Origin: an uncultured Panacagrimonas sp.
Lineage (GTDB): Bacteria > Pseudomonadota > Gammaproteobacteria > Nevskiales > Nevskiaceae
NCBI GenBank assembly: GCA_946481265.1
Contig: CAMLNE010000156.1
Location: forward strand, 1-9,562
Length of the DNA: 9,562 nt
Direction: 5' to 3'
Every line of letters starts with the position of its first letter. Position 1 is the first letter of the stretch. The notes under the pieces are model-generated. The model was not told the origin of the DNA. It searched no databases and worked only from the letters and a program-made list of their open reading frames with translations. Positions 1 through 7,066 of the stretch are shown in pieces. A program made the translations under genes and the position numbers.

Positions 1-481
1 GACCCCCAAGGCGGGCGAGACGGCGCAGAAGCTCGCCGCGCGCCTGGCCCGCGCCAAGGCGCAGGCGGTCGCGACCGGGCGGCCGGACGCCTGCGTGCTG
101 GGTTCCGACCAGGCCGCCTCCTGCATGAACCACCTCCTGGGCAAGCCCGGCACGCGTGAGGCGGCCTGCGAACAGCTCGCCTTCATGTCCGGGCGCAAGG
201 TGCTCTTCGTCACCGCCCTGAGCCTGATCCATCCCGATCTGCCGCGTCCCCTGGCCGATGTCGACCTGACCCTGGTCAAGCTGCGCCGGCTCCACAGCGG
301 CGACATCGAGCGCTATGTCGACGCCGAGCCCGCGTTCGACTGCGCCGGCAGCTTCAGGATGGAAGGGCTCGGCATCACGCTGTTCGACCAGATCGAATCG
401 CGCGATCCGACCGGACTGATCGGCCTGCCGCTGATCGCAACCGCCCGCCTGCTGCGCAAGGCGGGCTACACCCTGCCCTGA
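1..481 (+). CDS. Maf/YceF-family nucleoside triphosphate pyrophosphatase (5'-truncated by window edge)
   Basis: The reading frame is open from base 2 to the TGA at 479-481, giving about 159 C-terminal residues; comparison with E. coli YceF from memory suggests only some 33 N-terminal residues lie outside. Maf proteins hydrolyse non-canonical or modified nucleoside triphosphates to monophosphates in the cytosol; the YceF branch is known for 7-methyl-GTP. Visible family motifs are the GSDQ block (catalytic Asp region), LGKP, CAGSF followed by EGLGITLF, and SRDPTGLIGLPL near the end. GSDQ and the CAGSF/GITLF pair point to the YceF branch rather than the classical Maf (YhdE) branch, where GADT is usual. 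The residue after the Gln differs from E. coli (SDQAASCM against SDQVCVLD), but the core is intact. The gene converges on the HAD phosphatase gene and overlaps its last 16 bases. Family assignment is firm; substrate is inferred from the subfamily. Confidence 0.92.
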   Translation, partial: TPKAGETAQKLAARLARAKAQAVATGRPDACVLGSDQAASCMNHLLGKPGTREAACEQLAFMSGRKVLFVTALSLIHPDLPRPLADVDLTLVKLRRLHSGDIERYVDAEPAFDCAGSFRMEGLGITLFDQIESRDPTGLIGLPLIATARLLRKAGYTLP

Positions 482-1137
482 AGCCAGCGAGGCAATTCGA
501 CCACGGATTCCACCAGCGCCATTGCACCGGCGGCAAGGATGCGCTCGGGCGCGTGGACACCGCACACCACCCCGACCATCGGCATGCCGATGGCATGAGC
601 CATCGCGGCGTCGTACTCCGTGTCACCGACCATCAGCGCCCGCTCGACCGGTACGTCGAGCTCGTCGAGCAGTTCGCGCAGCATCAGCGGGTCGGGCTTG
701 TTGGCGGTCTCGTCGGCCGTACGCGTGGCGGCGAACAGGGAGCGCAGCGCCGCGTGATGGCGCAGGGAGCGCTCCAGCCCGGGACGCGGCTTGCCGGTGG
801 CCACGGCCAGGAGGAAGCCGCCCTCGGCCAGCTCGGCCAGCGACTGTTCCGCGCCGGTGAACAGCGGCGCCTCGGGGGTCGCCTTGCCGACGAACTTCGC
901 GCGGTAGCTCATCAGCAGCCGGATCAGATCGTCGGTATCGATCTGGGGATAGAGCCTCTGCATGCCGTCGCTCAGCCCCAGACCGATCAGCTCGGCGATG
1001 GCGGCGTCCTCGCGCGGCGGCAGGTTCAGGTCGGCGATGGCGGCCTGCATGCTGCGCACGATCAGGCTCTCCGAGTTGGAGAGCGTGCCGTCCCAGTCGA
1101 AGATCACGAGGTCGTAGGGACGGCCCGCGGCTCTCAT
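466..1137 (-). CDS. HAD-superfamily phosphatase, phosphoglycolate phosphatase-like
   Basis: A 223-residue cytosolic hydrolase with all four HAD motifs: FDWDGT (nucleophile Asp14, acid/base Asp16), Thr114 in VATGK, Lys147 in NKPDP, and the metal-binding VGDTEYD (Asp172, Asp176). Residues about 20-90 form the helical cap of a subclass I HAD enzyme. Length and motifs fit the Gph-like group, but substrate cannot be read from sequence. A HAD gene beside rluC is a conserved arrangement in Pseudomonas and Burkholderia, and its role there is also not firmly established. The start chosen is the ATG at 1137-1135, which overlaps the stop of the upstream gene as ATGA; the open frame runs further upstream to 1443, but that extension (Arg/Gly/Pro-rich, no motifs) lies inside the preceding gene and is a shadow. 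No Shine-Dalgarno is visible before the ATG, so translation by coupling is likely. Stop TAG at 468-466, inside the convergent maf gene. Confidence 0.9.
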   Translation of the reverse strand: MRAAGRPYDLVIFDWDGTLSNSESLIVRSMQAAIADLNLPPREDAAIAELIGLGLSDGMQRLYPQIDTDDLIRLLMSYRAKFVGKATPEAPLFTGAEQSLAELAEGGFLLAVATGKPRPGLERSLRHHAALRSLFAATRTADETANKPDPLMLRELLDELDVPVERALMVGDTEYDAAMAHAIGMPMVGVVCGVHAPERILAAGAMALVESVVELPRWLQGRV

Positions 1138-2543
1138 GGCGCGACCAGCGGCAGCGGCGTGGTGAATTCCTGGCTGCGACCGACGAACGAGAAGCCGAGC
1201 GTCTGCGCCTGGGGGTCGTAGGCGTACGCCTTGCCGGTGTTGGGATCGCGATATCGATCCGCCAGCCGCTTCACCTGGGCGCCGATGTTGGCCGCCGAGA
1301 CGCCACGGCGCTTGAGTTCGAGCTGCAGGCCGACCATGCCCTGCAACGCGGCCAGGTTGCACTGCCGGCCAAGGTATTCGACGTTCATGCGACTGGCGTT
1401 CGTGCTCGCATGCAGGACCCGTCCCATCGGGTTGTAGAACCACTCGTACCAGCTCAGGCCCGAGCCGGAGGATGGAGCCTGCGCAGCCAGCTTGCGCGCC
1501 TGCTCAGCCACGGCGATGCAGCCCTCGCGCTCCAGTGCCAGCAGGTCCTGCAGATCCTCGTAGCTGCGGTGGGTGCTGTCGTTGCGCTTGACCATCAGCC
1601 GGTACCACCAGGATTCGGCATCGGGAAGCTTCCGGCGCAGGTCCGGGTTGGACGGATCCGTGACCTCGCCCCACATCTGCGCCTGTGCACGGAATTCCAT
1701 GGCCAGGGCCCCGGCGAGGCTGCGCTCGGTCTCGTCCAGCGGCCGCAGGATCGACTCGACCGCCGCCAGACTCTCATCGCGCAGCTCGGGCAGGTCGCGA
1801 ATCAGCTCCGAGGCGAGCAGCAGGTGCGCGGAGTACGCGCGCGAGGCGATCAGCTTGTCGATCAGCGCGACGTCGTGCGCGGCGAGCACGCGTCGCCACA
1901 GCGTGGCCGACTGCGCCAGCGCCTGCGTCGCCGGCCCGATCGCGCCCTCCTCCGCGGCCAGCGCCACGATCGACAGGTTCAGCAGCGCCACGCGCAGGGC
2001 GGTGGAGTCGGGCGGCACCGCGGTCGCGGCGCCCCGCGGATCGGAATAGCGGGGGTAGGCCTCGAGTTCGCGATAGCGCATCAGCAGCGGGCTCATGCGC
2101 AGCACCAGGGGGCCGAGTGCCTCGCGCTGCGCACGGCTGTTGCGCAGGCAGGAGTACGCACCCTCGCGGTTGCCGGCGCTGCACAGGGTCACGCCCTGCT
2201 CGTCGAACATGGCGAACGGGCGATCCAGTGCCTGGGCGTAGGTCTGCGCCGGGTCGCCGCCCTTGGCCACCGCCTGGGCGTGCGCGGCCAGTGCCGCCGC
2301 ACCCCGCTCGTAGGCCGGCTCCTCGCCCGCGATCGGGAAGGCGAGCAGCGCCAGGAACAGGTTTTCCGCGTCCGGGACGGCCTCGGGCTTCGCCTCCAAC
2401 ACCGCGGCGGCATCCGGATCGAGCGGCTGGTCCCACCAGTTGTAGCCGATCCAGGCCAGCATCGGCATGGCGAACAAGACCAGAAACACCAGCCCCGGCT
2501 TGCGCCGCGGCGCGGCGGGCATCCGCAGGATTGGCCCGGCCAT
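1134..2543 (-). CDS. Uncharacterised 469-residue single-pass membrane-anchored protein
   Basis: I do not recognise this family. The N-terminus has a basic stretch (APRRKPG, residues 11-17), then one hydrophobic segment (about 17-35) with no obvious cleavage site: a signal anchor that would put the remaining ~430 residues in the periplasm. The soluble part is mostly helical by composition, rich in Ala and Leu. Four cysteines (121, 132, 342, 395) fall into two pairs that could form disulfides in the periplasm. Near the C-terminus, DPNTGKAYAYDP (about 433-444) resembles the D-P-x-(S/T)-G-K-x-x-x-Y element seen in various uncharacterised periplasmic or envelope proteins; this is a loose resemblance, not a domain call. 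The start ATG (2543-2541) overlaps the rluC stop by one base (TGATG), and its stop overlaps the HAD start (ATGA). No Shine-Dalgarno precedes it, which suggests translational coupling. Codon use and GC match the neighbours, so recent transfer is not indicated. Confidence 0.85.
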   Translation of the reverse strand: MAGPILRMPAAPRRKPGLVFLVLFAMPMLAWIGYNWWDQPLDPDAAAVLEAKPEAVPDAENLFLALLAFPIAGEEPAYERGAAALAAHAQAVAKGGDPAQTYAQALDRPFAMFDEQGVTLCSAGNREGAYSCLRNSRAQREALGPLVLRMSPLLMRYRELEAYPRYSDPRGAATAVPPDSTALRVALLNLSIVALAAEEGAIGPATQALAQSATLWRRVLAAHDVALIDKLIASRAYSAHLLLASELIRDLPELRDESLAAVESILRPLDETERSLAGALAMEFRAQAQMWGEVTDPSNPDLRRKLPDAESWWYRLMVKRNDSTHRSYEDLQDLLALEREGCIAVAEQARKLAAQAPSSGSGLSWYEWFYNPMGRVLHASTNASRMNVEYLGRQCNLAALQGMVGLQLELKRRGVSAANIGAQVKRLADRYRDPNTGKAYAYDPQAQTLGFSFVGRSQEFTTPLPLVAP

Positions 2544-3517
2544 CAGCGCGCCCGCGGCCGGGAGGGCTGTGCGACCCCGGGCAGGCGACCGAGAACGTCG
2601 CGCAGCTCATCGGGCATCGCTGCACTCACCAGCAGTTTCGGGAACGCGCCGTCCGCTTTCAGCTTGAGCAGGTGCGAATGCAGGAACATGCGCTTGAGAC
2701 CCTTGTCGCGCACCGCCTTGTCGAAGCCGCGCTCGCCGTACTTGCGATCGCCGGCCACCGGGTGCCCCAGGGCCAGCGCGTGGACGCGGATCTGGTGGGT
2801 TCGCCCCGAGAAGATCTGCACCTCGCACAGGGTGGCGTCGCGGTAGCGCGCCTGCGGCGAAAAGCGCGAGCGCGATGGCTTGCCGTCCTCGTCGTCGACG
2901 TCGGTGAAACGCTCGCCGGAGGCGAGCTGGGCCTTGACCAGCGCGGCGTCCACGTCGCGGTCCTCGCCCTTCCAGCGGCCAACCACCAGGGCGAAATAGC
3001 GCTTCTCGGTAGTGCCTTCCTTGAACGCCTTCTGCGCACGCAGCAGGGCCGCACGTGACTTGGCCAGCAGCAGCACGCCGCTGGTGTCGCGGTCGAGGCG
3101 GTGGCAGAGCTCGATGAACGGGTACTTGTCCCAGGCGCGCACCGACTCGATCACGCCGAAGGGCAGTCCGCTGCCACCGTGGCTGGCATAGCCGGCCGGC
3201 TTGTCCAGGGCCAGGTAATGCTCATCCTCGTGGATCACCGCGTCGCGCAGGCGCTTCAGGACCTCGTCGGGCGGGCGCACCGCCTCGCCCTTTTCGGCCA
3301 TGCGGACCGGCGGGATGCGGACCTCGTCGCCCTCCTCGAGCTTCCTCTCGGGCTTGGCGCGGCCGCCGTTGATCCGCACCTGGCCGGAGCGCAAGAGCCT
3401 GTAAACGTGGGACTTGGGAACACCAGGCAACTCGCGCAGCAGGAAATTGTCGATCCGCTGACCGCTTTCACGGGCGCCTGCCTTGACATGGCGCACGCCG
3501 ACGGGACTCTGTGGCAA
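2543..3517 (-). CDS. rluC: 23S rRNA pseudouridine synthase RluC
   Basis: A 324-residue enzyme of the RsuA/RluA family. In E. coli RluC converts uridines 955, 2504 and 2580 of 23S rRNA to pseudouridine. The S4 RNA-binding domain spans about residues 19-70 (GQRIDNFL, VPKSHVYRLLR, GDEVRIPPVR). The catalytic domain carries LDKPAG (105-110), HGGSG, the signature HRLDRDTSG with catalytic Asp142, and GRTHQIRVHAL. The KPAG/HGGSG/FGVIE context and the VRIPPVR linker match RluC rather than RluD or RluA. The start is not ATG: the best candidate is TTG at 3517-3515, which gives an N-terminal extension of about the same length as E. coli RluC; a GGAG (complement of 3528-3531) lies 10 bases before it. An ATT immediately upstream and a GTG eight codons in are alternatives. 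It is the first gene of the minus-strand operon and is divergent from rne, the usual arrangement in gamma- and betaproteobacteria. Confidence 0.95.
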   Translation of the reverse strand: MPQSPVGVRHVKAGARESGQRIDNFLLRELPGVPKSHVYRLLRSGQVRINGGRAKPERKLEEGDEVRIPPVRMAEKGEAVRPPDEVLKRLRDAVIHEDEHYLALDKPAGYASHGGSGLPFGVIESVRAWDKYPFIELCHRLDRDTSGVLLLAKSRAALLRAQKAFKEGTTEKRYFALVVGRWKGEDRDVDAALVKAQLASGERFTDVDDEDGKPSRSRFSPQARYRDATLCEVQIFSGRTHQIRVHALALGHPVAGDRKYGERGFDKAVRDKGLKRMFLHSHLLKLKADGAFPKLLVSAAMPDELRDVLGRLPGVAQPSRPRAR

Positions 3518-3562
3518 AATGTTTGCACTCCGAGGCTTAGGTATATCTGCTACCGGAGTTCG

Positions 3563-3573
3563 TCACCCGGTGA
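3563..3573. repeat. Short perfect palindrome TCACC-C-GGTGA
   Basis: Two 5-base arms around one central C lie between the divergent rluC and rne starts. It could be a half-site pair for a dimeric regulator, but an 11-base palindrome is expected by chance now and then in GC-rich DNA and does not extend into the flanks. Confidence 0.2.
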
Positions 3574-3803
3574 AACGCGATTTGCGATGCGCCGCCCGTG
3601 ATAGGAACAAACCACGATGGCTGCCAGCCTCCCGCGAGCGAAAACTAGATTAACCGCTACGCGGTCGGTTGGACACGCTGCGCGCATGCCCGGTCTTCCG
3701 GCGGCGGACGGCGGCCACCACCAGAAACCTGGGCTCCCACCAGGCTTCGGGTCACAACGACAAGACGCGATTGACGCGCCTACCCGTTCATCCCTTGGCC
3801 GGC

Positions 3804-3819
3804 GGTTGAGCTCTCAACC
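3804..3819 (+). promoter_or_regulatory. Hairpin just upstream of the rne start codon
   Basis: GGTTGA and TCAACC form a 6-base-pair stem with a GCTC loop (7 pairs if the loop closes to two bases). It ends 14 bases before the rne ATG, overlapping or abutting where a ribosome binding site would sit. The spacer to the ATG contains no AGGAG-like sequence. A stem here could influence ribosome access to rne; that role is inference. Confidence 0.4.
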
Positions 3820-3833
3820 AGACCGTTACCACC

Positions 3834-6800
3834 ATGAAACGCATCCTGATCAACGCGACGCAGCCGGAAGAGCTGCGCGTGGCCATCGTCGATGGCCAGA
3901 AGCTGCATGACCTCGACATCGAACTGGCATCCAAGGAACAGAAGAAAGGCAATCTCTACAAGGGTCGGATCACCAGGGTCGAGCAGTCGCTCGAAGCCTG
4001 CTTCGTCGAGTACGGCGCGGACCGCCATGGTTTCCTGCCGATCAAGGAGATCGCACGCAGCTGCGTGAACGGCCAGGGTTCGATCAAGGACCTGGTCCGC
4101 GAGGGCCTGGAACTGATCGTCCAGGTCGAGAAGGAAGAGCGCGGCAACAAGGGCGCCGCGCTGACCAGCTATGTCTCGCTGGCCGGCCGCTATCTCGTCC
4201 TGATGCCGAACAACCCGAAGGCCGGCGGCGTGTCGCGTCGGGCCGAAGGCGACGAGCGCGAGGAGGCCAAGGCGGCGCTCGACGCGCTGAACCTGCCCGA
4301 CGGCATGGGCGTGATCGTGCGCTCCAACGGGGTCGGCCGTACCGCCGAAGAACTCCAGTGGGACGCCGACTACCTGGTCGAGATGTGGACGGCCATCGAC
4401 AACGCCGCCCAGGATCAGCGGGCGCCGTTCCTGATCTACCAGGAAAACAACATCATCCTGCGCGCCCTGCGCGACTACCTGCGCCCTGACATCGGCGAGG
4501 TCCTGGTCGACAACCCCGAGATCTACGAACAGGCGCGCACCCACTTGGCGGCGGTGATGCCGCAGCATCTGAGCCGCCTCAAGCTGTACCGCGACGAGAC
4601 GCCGCTGTTCTCGCGCTTCCAGATCGAAAGCCAGATCGAACTGGCGCACGAGCGCACCATCCGCCTGCCCTCGGGCGGCGCGATCGTGATCGACCGTACC
4701 GAGGCGCTGACCTCGATCGACATCAACTCGGCCAAGGCCACCAGCGGCGGCGGCATCGAGGAAACCGCCCTCAACACCAACCTGGAAGCGGCCGACGAGA
4801 TCGCACGCCAGTTGCGCCTGCGCGACCTCGGCGGACTGATCGTGATCGATTTCATCGACATGAACAGCACGCGCAACCAGAAGGACGTGGAGAAGCGCCT
4901 CGAGCGCGCCTGCGAGTTCGACCGCGCGCGCATCCAGTTCGGCCGCCTGTCGCGCTTCGGCCTGCTGGAGCTGTCGCGTCAGCGCCTGCGTCCGAGCCTG
5001 GGGGAACATACCCAGATCGCCTGCCCGCGTTGCGAGGGCAGCGGCCAGATCCGCTCGGTCGAGTCGCTGGCGCTGTCGGTGCTGCGCCTGATCGAGGAAG
5101 AGGCGATGAAGGACCGCACCGCGCGCGTGATCGCGCAGCTGCCGGTCGATGTCGGCACGTTCCTGCTCAACGAGAAGCGCGCCCAGGTGCGCGAGATCGA
5201 GGGTCGCAACCGAGTCTCGATCAGCATCGTGCCCAACCCCACGATGCACACGCCGGCCTATGAGATCCGGCGCGTGCGCGGCGACCAGCTCAGCGTGGAC
5301 GGCAACAATGGCGTCAGCCACGCGCTGGCCCAGAATTACGATGCCGATGCGCATGAGGACCTGGGCGCGCCCAAGCCGCCGCCCAAGCCGCCGCAGGAGC
5401 CGGCCGTGCAGCAGATCGTGCCCTCCACCCCGGCGCCGATCGTCGAACCGCCGGCACCCGCCCTGGCTCCGGTCATCACGCTGCAGCCGGTGGCGCCTGT
5501 CGGCTTCTGGGCTCGTCTGCTCTGGCTGTTCGGCTTCATGCCGCGCCCGCGCGAAGAGAAGCCCGTCAAGGCTGTGCCGGACAACGGCAAGCCGGGCCGC
5601 GACGACGCACGCCGGTCCCAGCGCAGCGAGGGCAGGCGTGACGGACAGCGCCGTGATGAAGGTCGGCGCGGCGATCGCCGGCCCGAGCGCGGCGAGTCGC
5701 GCCGCGACGGGCAACGGGATTCGGGCCGTGACCGCAGCGGTGCCAAGCAGCAACAACAGCAACAGCAGCTGCCGCGTCGTTCCGCTGAATCGGCGGCACC
5801 GGCGCACGAGGATCGGCCGCAGGGCGAGCGCAGCGCCCAATCGCAGCAGCGCAACACCCCGAAGCCGCCCCGGCCGCCGCGCACCGCGTCCGAAGGCGCC
5901 GCCGAGGACGGTGGCGATCAGCGCGAAACCCAGGCCGTCGCCGGCGGCGCCGCGGACGGCGGCGAGACCGGCGGGCAGCGTCGCGGTCGCCGCGGTCGCC
6001 GTGGCCGCGGGCGGGGCGAGCACAGCGAAGCCGCTTCGGCACAGGCCGAGCAGAACGCGCTTTCGGTCTCGCGCGATGCGCTGCCCGCGGACCTGGCTGC
6101 CGCGCTGGGTCGCGGTGTCGCGGCCGCTGCCGCCACCGCTGCGGTAGCCGACCTGGCGGCCGCGGCGAGCAGCACCGATGCACCGTCGTCGCCGGAGTCC
6201 GGATCGGTGGATCTGGCGCACGAAATGCCGGCCGCCCCCGAGCGTCGTGCGCCGGCGGACCTGGATGCGGTTACGCCGTCTTCCATTTCGTCCGACGCCC
6301 TGCCGGAACTGGCAGCGGCGACCGAACCGGCCGCCGCTGCGCCACTCGCCGTCGATCCGCCGGGCAGCTTCGTGCGCACGATGGAACTGCCGATCCGCGA
6401 GACCGACGAGGAAGTCCCGCCGCCTGTTGCGGTTTCTGCCGCCACCGCGCCGGTGGCCGAACCGGCCCCGGCCGTCGAATCCGGCCCGGCACCGGAGCCC
6501 GCCTCCCACCAGTTCGTCGGCCGCTTCGAGCAGGTCGAGACCCGCTTCCCGGCACCGCCGGCGGAGATGGAAACGGTCGAGCCGCAGGAGATGGAAGCCG
6601 TGGCACAGCCCGTCGAGGAAGCCGTCCTGGCCACACCGCTCGAAGCCCGGGCGGTGGTCGCACCGGCGGACCCGGCAGATCCGGTGCTTGAAGCGGCTGC
6701 CGATGCGGCTGTCGGCGCCACCGTCGACACGCCTGCCGAGGTGACGGTCGATACGACGATCGATGCGGCCGCCGATACGACGGCGGATACGACTGCGGAT

Positions 6801-6851
6801 ACGCCCGCCGCACTGGACCTCGAGCCGGTCGAGACTCGCCGCGACGCCTGA
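3834..6851 (+). CDS. rne: Ribonuclease E (endoribonuclease and degradosome scaffold)
   Basis: A 1005-residue RNase E, the essential endonuclease that cuts single-stranded AU-rich RNA in mRNA decay and rRNA/tRNA processing. The start [21 protein letters not shown] is typical. The S1 domain (about 36-118) is six residues shorter than in E. coli in one loop ([14 protein letters not shown]). The 5'-sensor has Arg163, with Ser164 where E. coli has Thr170. Metal-binding Asp296 (SIDINSA) and Asp339 (VIDFIDM) are present, as is the zinc-link CPRC (Cys397, Cys400) that joins subunits. After about residue 510 the protein is low-complexity: an amphipathic helix [12 protein letters not shown] (558-569) corresponds to the membrane-targeting segment; Arg-rich stretches (about 590-640 and 716-727) would bind RNA; seven glutamines occupy 639-645; an Ala/Pro/Glu-rich tail ends in tetrapeptide repeats (964-991). 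Length and layout distinguish it from RNase G, which lacks the scaffold half. No Shine-Dalgarno is evident. Confidence 0.97.
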   Translation: MKRILINATQPEELRVAIVDGQKLHDLDIELASKEQKKGNLYKGRITRVEQSLEACFVEYGADRHGFLPIKEIARSCVNGQGSIKDLVREGLELIVQVEKEERGNKGAALTSYVSLAGRYLVLMPNNPKAGGVSRRAEGDEREEAKAALDALNLPDGMGVIVRSNGVGRTAEELQWDADYLVEMWTAIDNAAQDQRAPFLIYQENNIILRALRDYLRPDIGEVLVDNPEIYEQARTHLAAVMPQHLSRLKLYRDETPLFSRFQIESQIELAHERTIRLPSGGAIVIDRTEALTSIDINSAKATSGGGIEETALNTNLEAADEIARQLRLRDLGGLIVIDFIDMNSTRNQKDVEKRLERACEFDRARIQFGRLSRFGLLELSRQRLRPSLGEHTQIACPRCEGSGQIRSVESLALSVLRLIEEEAMKDRTARVIAQLPVDVGTFLLNEKRAQVREIEGRNRVSISIVPNPTMHTPAYEIRRVRGDQLSVDGNNGVSHALAQNYDADAHEDLGAPKPPPKPPQEPAVQQIVPSTPAPIVEPPAPALAPVITLQPVAPVGFWARLLWLFGFMPRPREEKPVKAVPDNGKPGRDDARRSQRSEGRRDGQRRDEGRRGDRRPERGESRRDGQRDSGRDRSGAKQQQQQQQLPRRSAESAAPAHEDRPQGERSAQSQQRNTPKPPRPPRTASEGAAEDGGDQRETQAVAGGAADGGETGGQRRGRRGRRGRGRGEHSEAASAQAEQNALSVSRDALPADLAAALGRGVAAAAATAAVADLAAAASSTDAPSSPESGSVDLAHEMPAAPERRAPADLDAVTPSSISSDALPELAAATEPAAAAPLAVDPPGSFVRTMELPIRETDEEVPPPVAVSAATAPVAEPAPAVESGPAPEPASHQFVGRFEQVETRFPAPPAEMETVEPQEMEAVAQPVEEAVLATPLEARAVVAPADPADPVLEAAADAAVGATVDTPAEVTVDTTIDAAADTTADTTADTPAALDLEPVETRRDA
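6723..6806 (+). repeat. In-frame 12-base tandem repeat, seven degenerate units, in the rne tail
   Basis: Seven consecutive 12-base units encode the tetrapeptides [28 protein letters not shown] (residues 964-991). The last units are nearly identical at DNA level (GCSGATACGACK pattern at 6771-6806), while earlier ones have diverged, so the array probably grew by slippage. It lies in the disordered tail, where changes in unit number keep the frame. Confidence 0.8.
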
Positions 6852-6870
6852 TTCCCGTCGCGGCATGACA

Positions 6871-6899
6871 GCGGGGTGGCGCCGAAGGCGCCGCCCCGT
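6871..6899 (+). terminator. Strong GC hairpin after rne, without a T-tract
   Basis: Two 13-base arms (6871-6883 and 6887-6899) pair along their whole length, with one T-G and one terminal G-T wobble, around a GAA loop. It starts 20 bases after the rne stop. What follows is GATCCGCC, not a run of T, so it is not a textbook intrinsic terminator; it may stop transcription in GC-rich genomes or protect the rne mRNA 3' end after Rho-dependent termination. Confidence 0.6.
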
Positions 6900-6924
6900 G
6901 ATCCGCCGCCGGTCGCCTGACACG

Positions 6925-6941
6925 GCCGGCGCTACGCCGGC
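6925..6941. repeat. Second GC hairpin downstream of rne
   Basis: GCCGGCG and CGCCGGC form a perfect 7-base-pair stem with a CTA loop, 25 bases beyond the first hairpin. It may add to termination or 3'-end protection; it is followed by GCTTCCC rather than a T-run. It reads the same on either strand, so it could also act on antisense transcripts. The rest of the gap to 7066 (about 125 bases) shows no convincing promoter or gene. Confidence 0.4.
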
Positions 6942-7056
6942 GCTTCCCGGGCTGGAATGAAGACTGCAGGGTACGGGGTCCGATCACGATATTTCGTCGC
7001 GATGCGGAGTGGCCGGCCGGCGCATCACCCTCGCCGCCCGTCCGCCCCTACCTGTC

Positions 7057-7061
7057 AGAGG
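7057..7061 (+). promoter_or_regulatory. Ribosome binding site of the GGDEF-EAL gene
   Basis: AGAGG ends five bases before the ATG at 7067. This supports that start over the in-frame ATG at 7088, seven codons later, which has no comparable motif in front of it. Confidence 0.6.
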
Positions 7062-7066
7062 CCCGA

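Larger units (their letters stand above)
3518..3833. promoter_or_regulatory. Divergent rluC/rne intergenic region; probable long rne 5' leader
   Basis: No gene is supported in these 316 bases. In E. coli the rne mRNA has a 361-nucleotide leader whose hairpins allow RNase E to cut and limit its own message; a leader of similar length would fit here. Small inverted repeats in transcript orientation are at 3653-3665 (ACCGC/GCGGT, 3-base loop), 3728-3744 (CCTGG/CCAGG, 7-base loop) and 3804-3819 (GGTTGA/TCAACC, 4-base loop). An unstructured AU-richer patch at 3641-3653 sits just before the first and would suit RNase E cleavage. No convincing -35/-10 pair was found for either gene; the AT-rich GGTATATCT at 3540-3548 is the most promoter-like spot. 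Leader function is inferred from position and homology of the gene it precedes. Confidence 0.5.

Noticed and set aside
1138..1443. N-terminal extension of the HAD phosphatase frame up to 1443
   Set aside because: The extra 102 residues are low-complexity, lie within the upstream coding region, and precede an ATG that forms a typical ATGA overlap directly before the HAD motif I region.
1410..3058. Two long plus-strand open frames (1410-2846 and 1685-3058) opposite the rluC operon
   Set aside because: Their translations are Arg/Gln/Pro-rich without motifs and they run opposite rluC and the coupled membrane-anchored gene, which show clear protein-level signals and operon overlaps.
3483..3488. 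A perfect TTGACA -35 hexamer on the plus strand inside the start of rluC, pointing towards rne
   Set aside because: No -10-like hexamer lies 16-18 bases downstream (the sequence there is ACTCTG); the nearest AT-rich hexamer is 26 bases away. A lone hexamer is not enough for a promoter call.
5149..6147. Alternative plus-strand frame within the rne scaffold region
   Set aside because: It is a Ser/Arg/Pro-rich shadow of the low-complexity half of rne. The rne frame itself continues with the expected amphipathic helix and Arg-rich segments.
3780..6923. A 1047-codon open frame on the minus strand covering all of rne
   Set aside because: It mirrors rne in a GC-rich genome where codon bias removes stops from the opposite frame. 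Its translation is Arg/Gly/Ala-rich with no recognisable domain, whereas rne is unambiguous on the plus strand.
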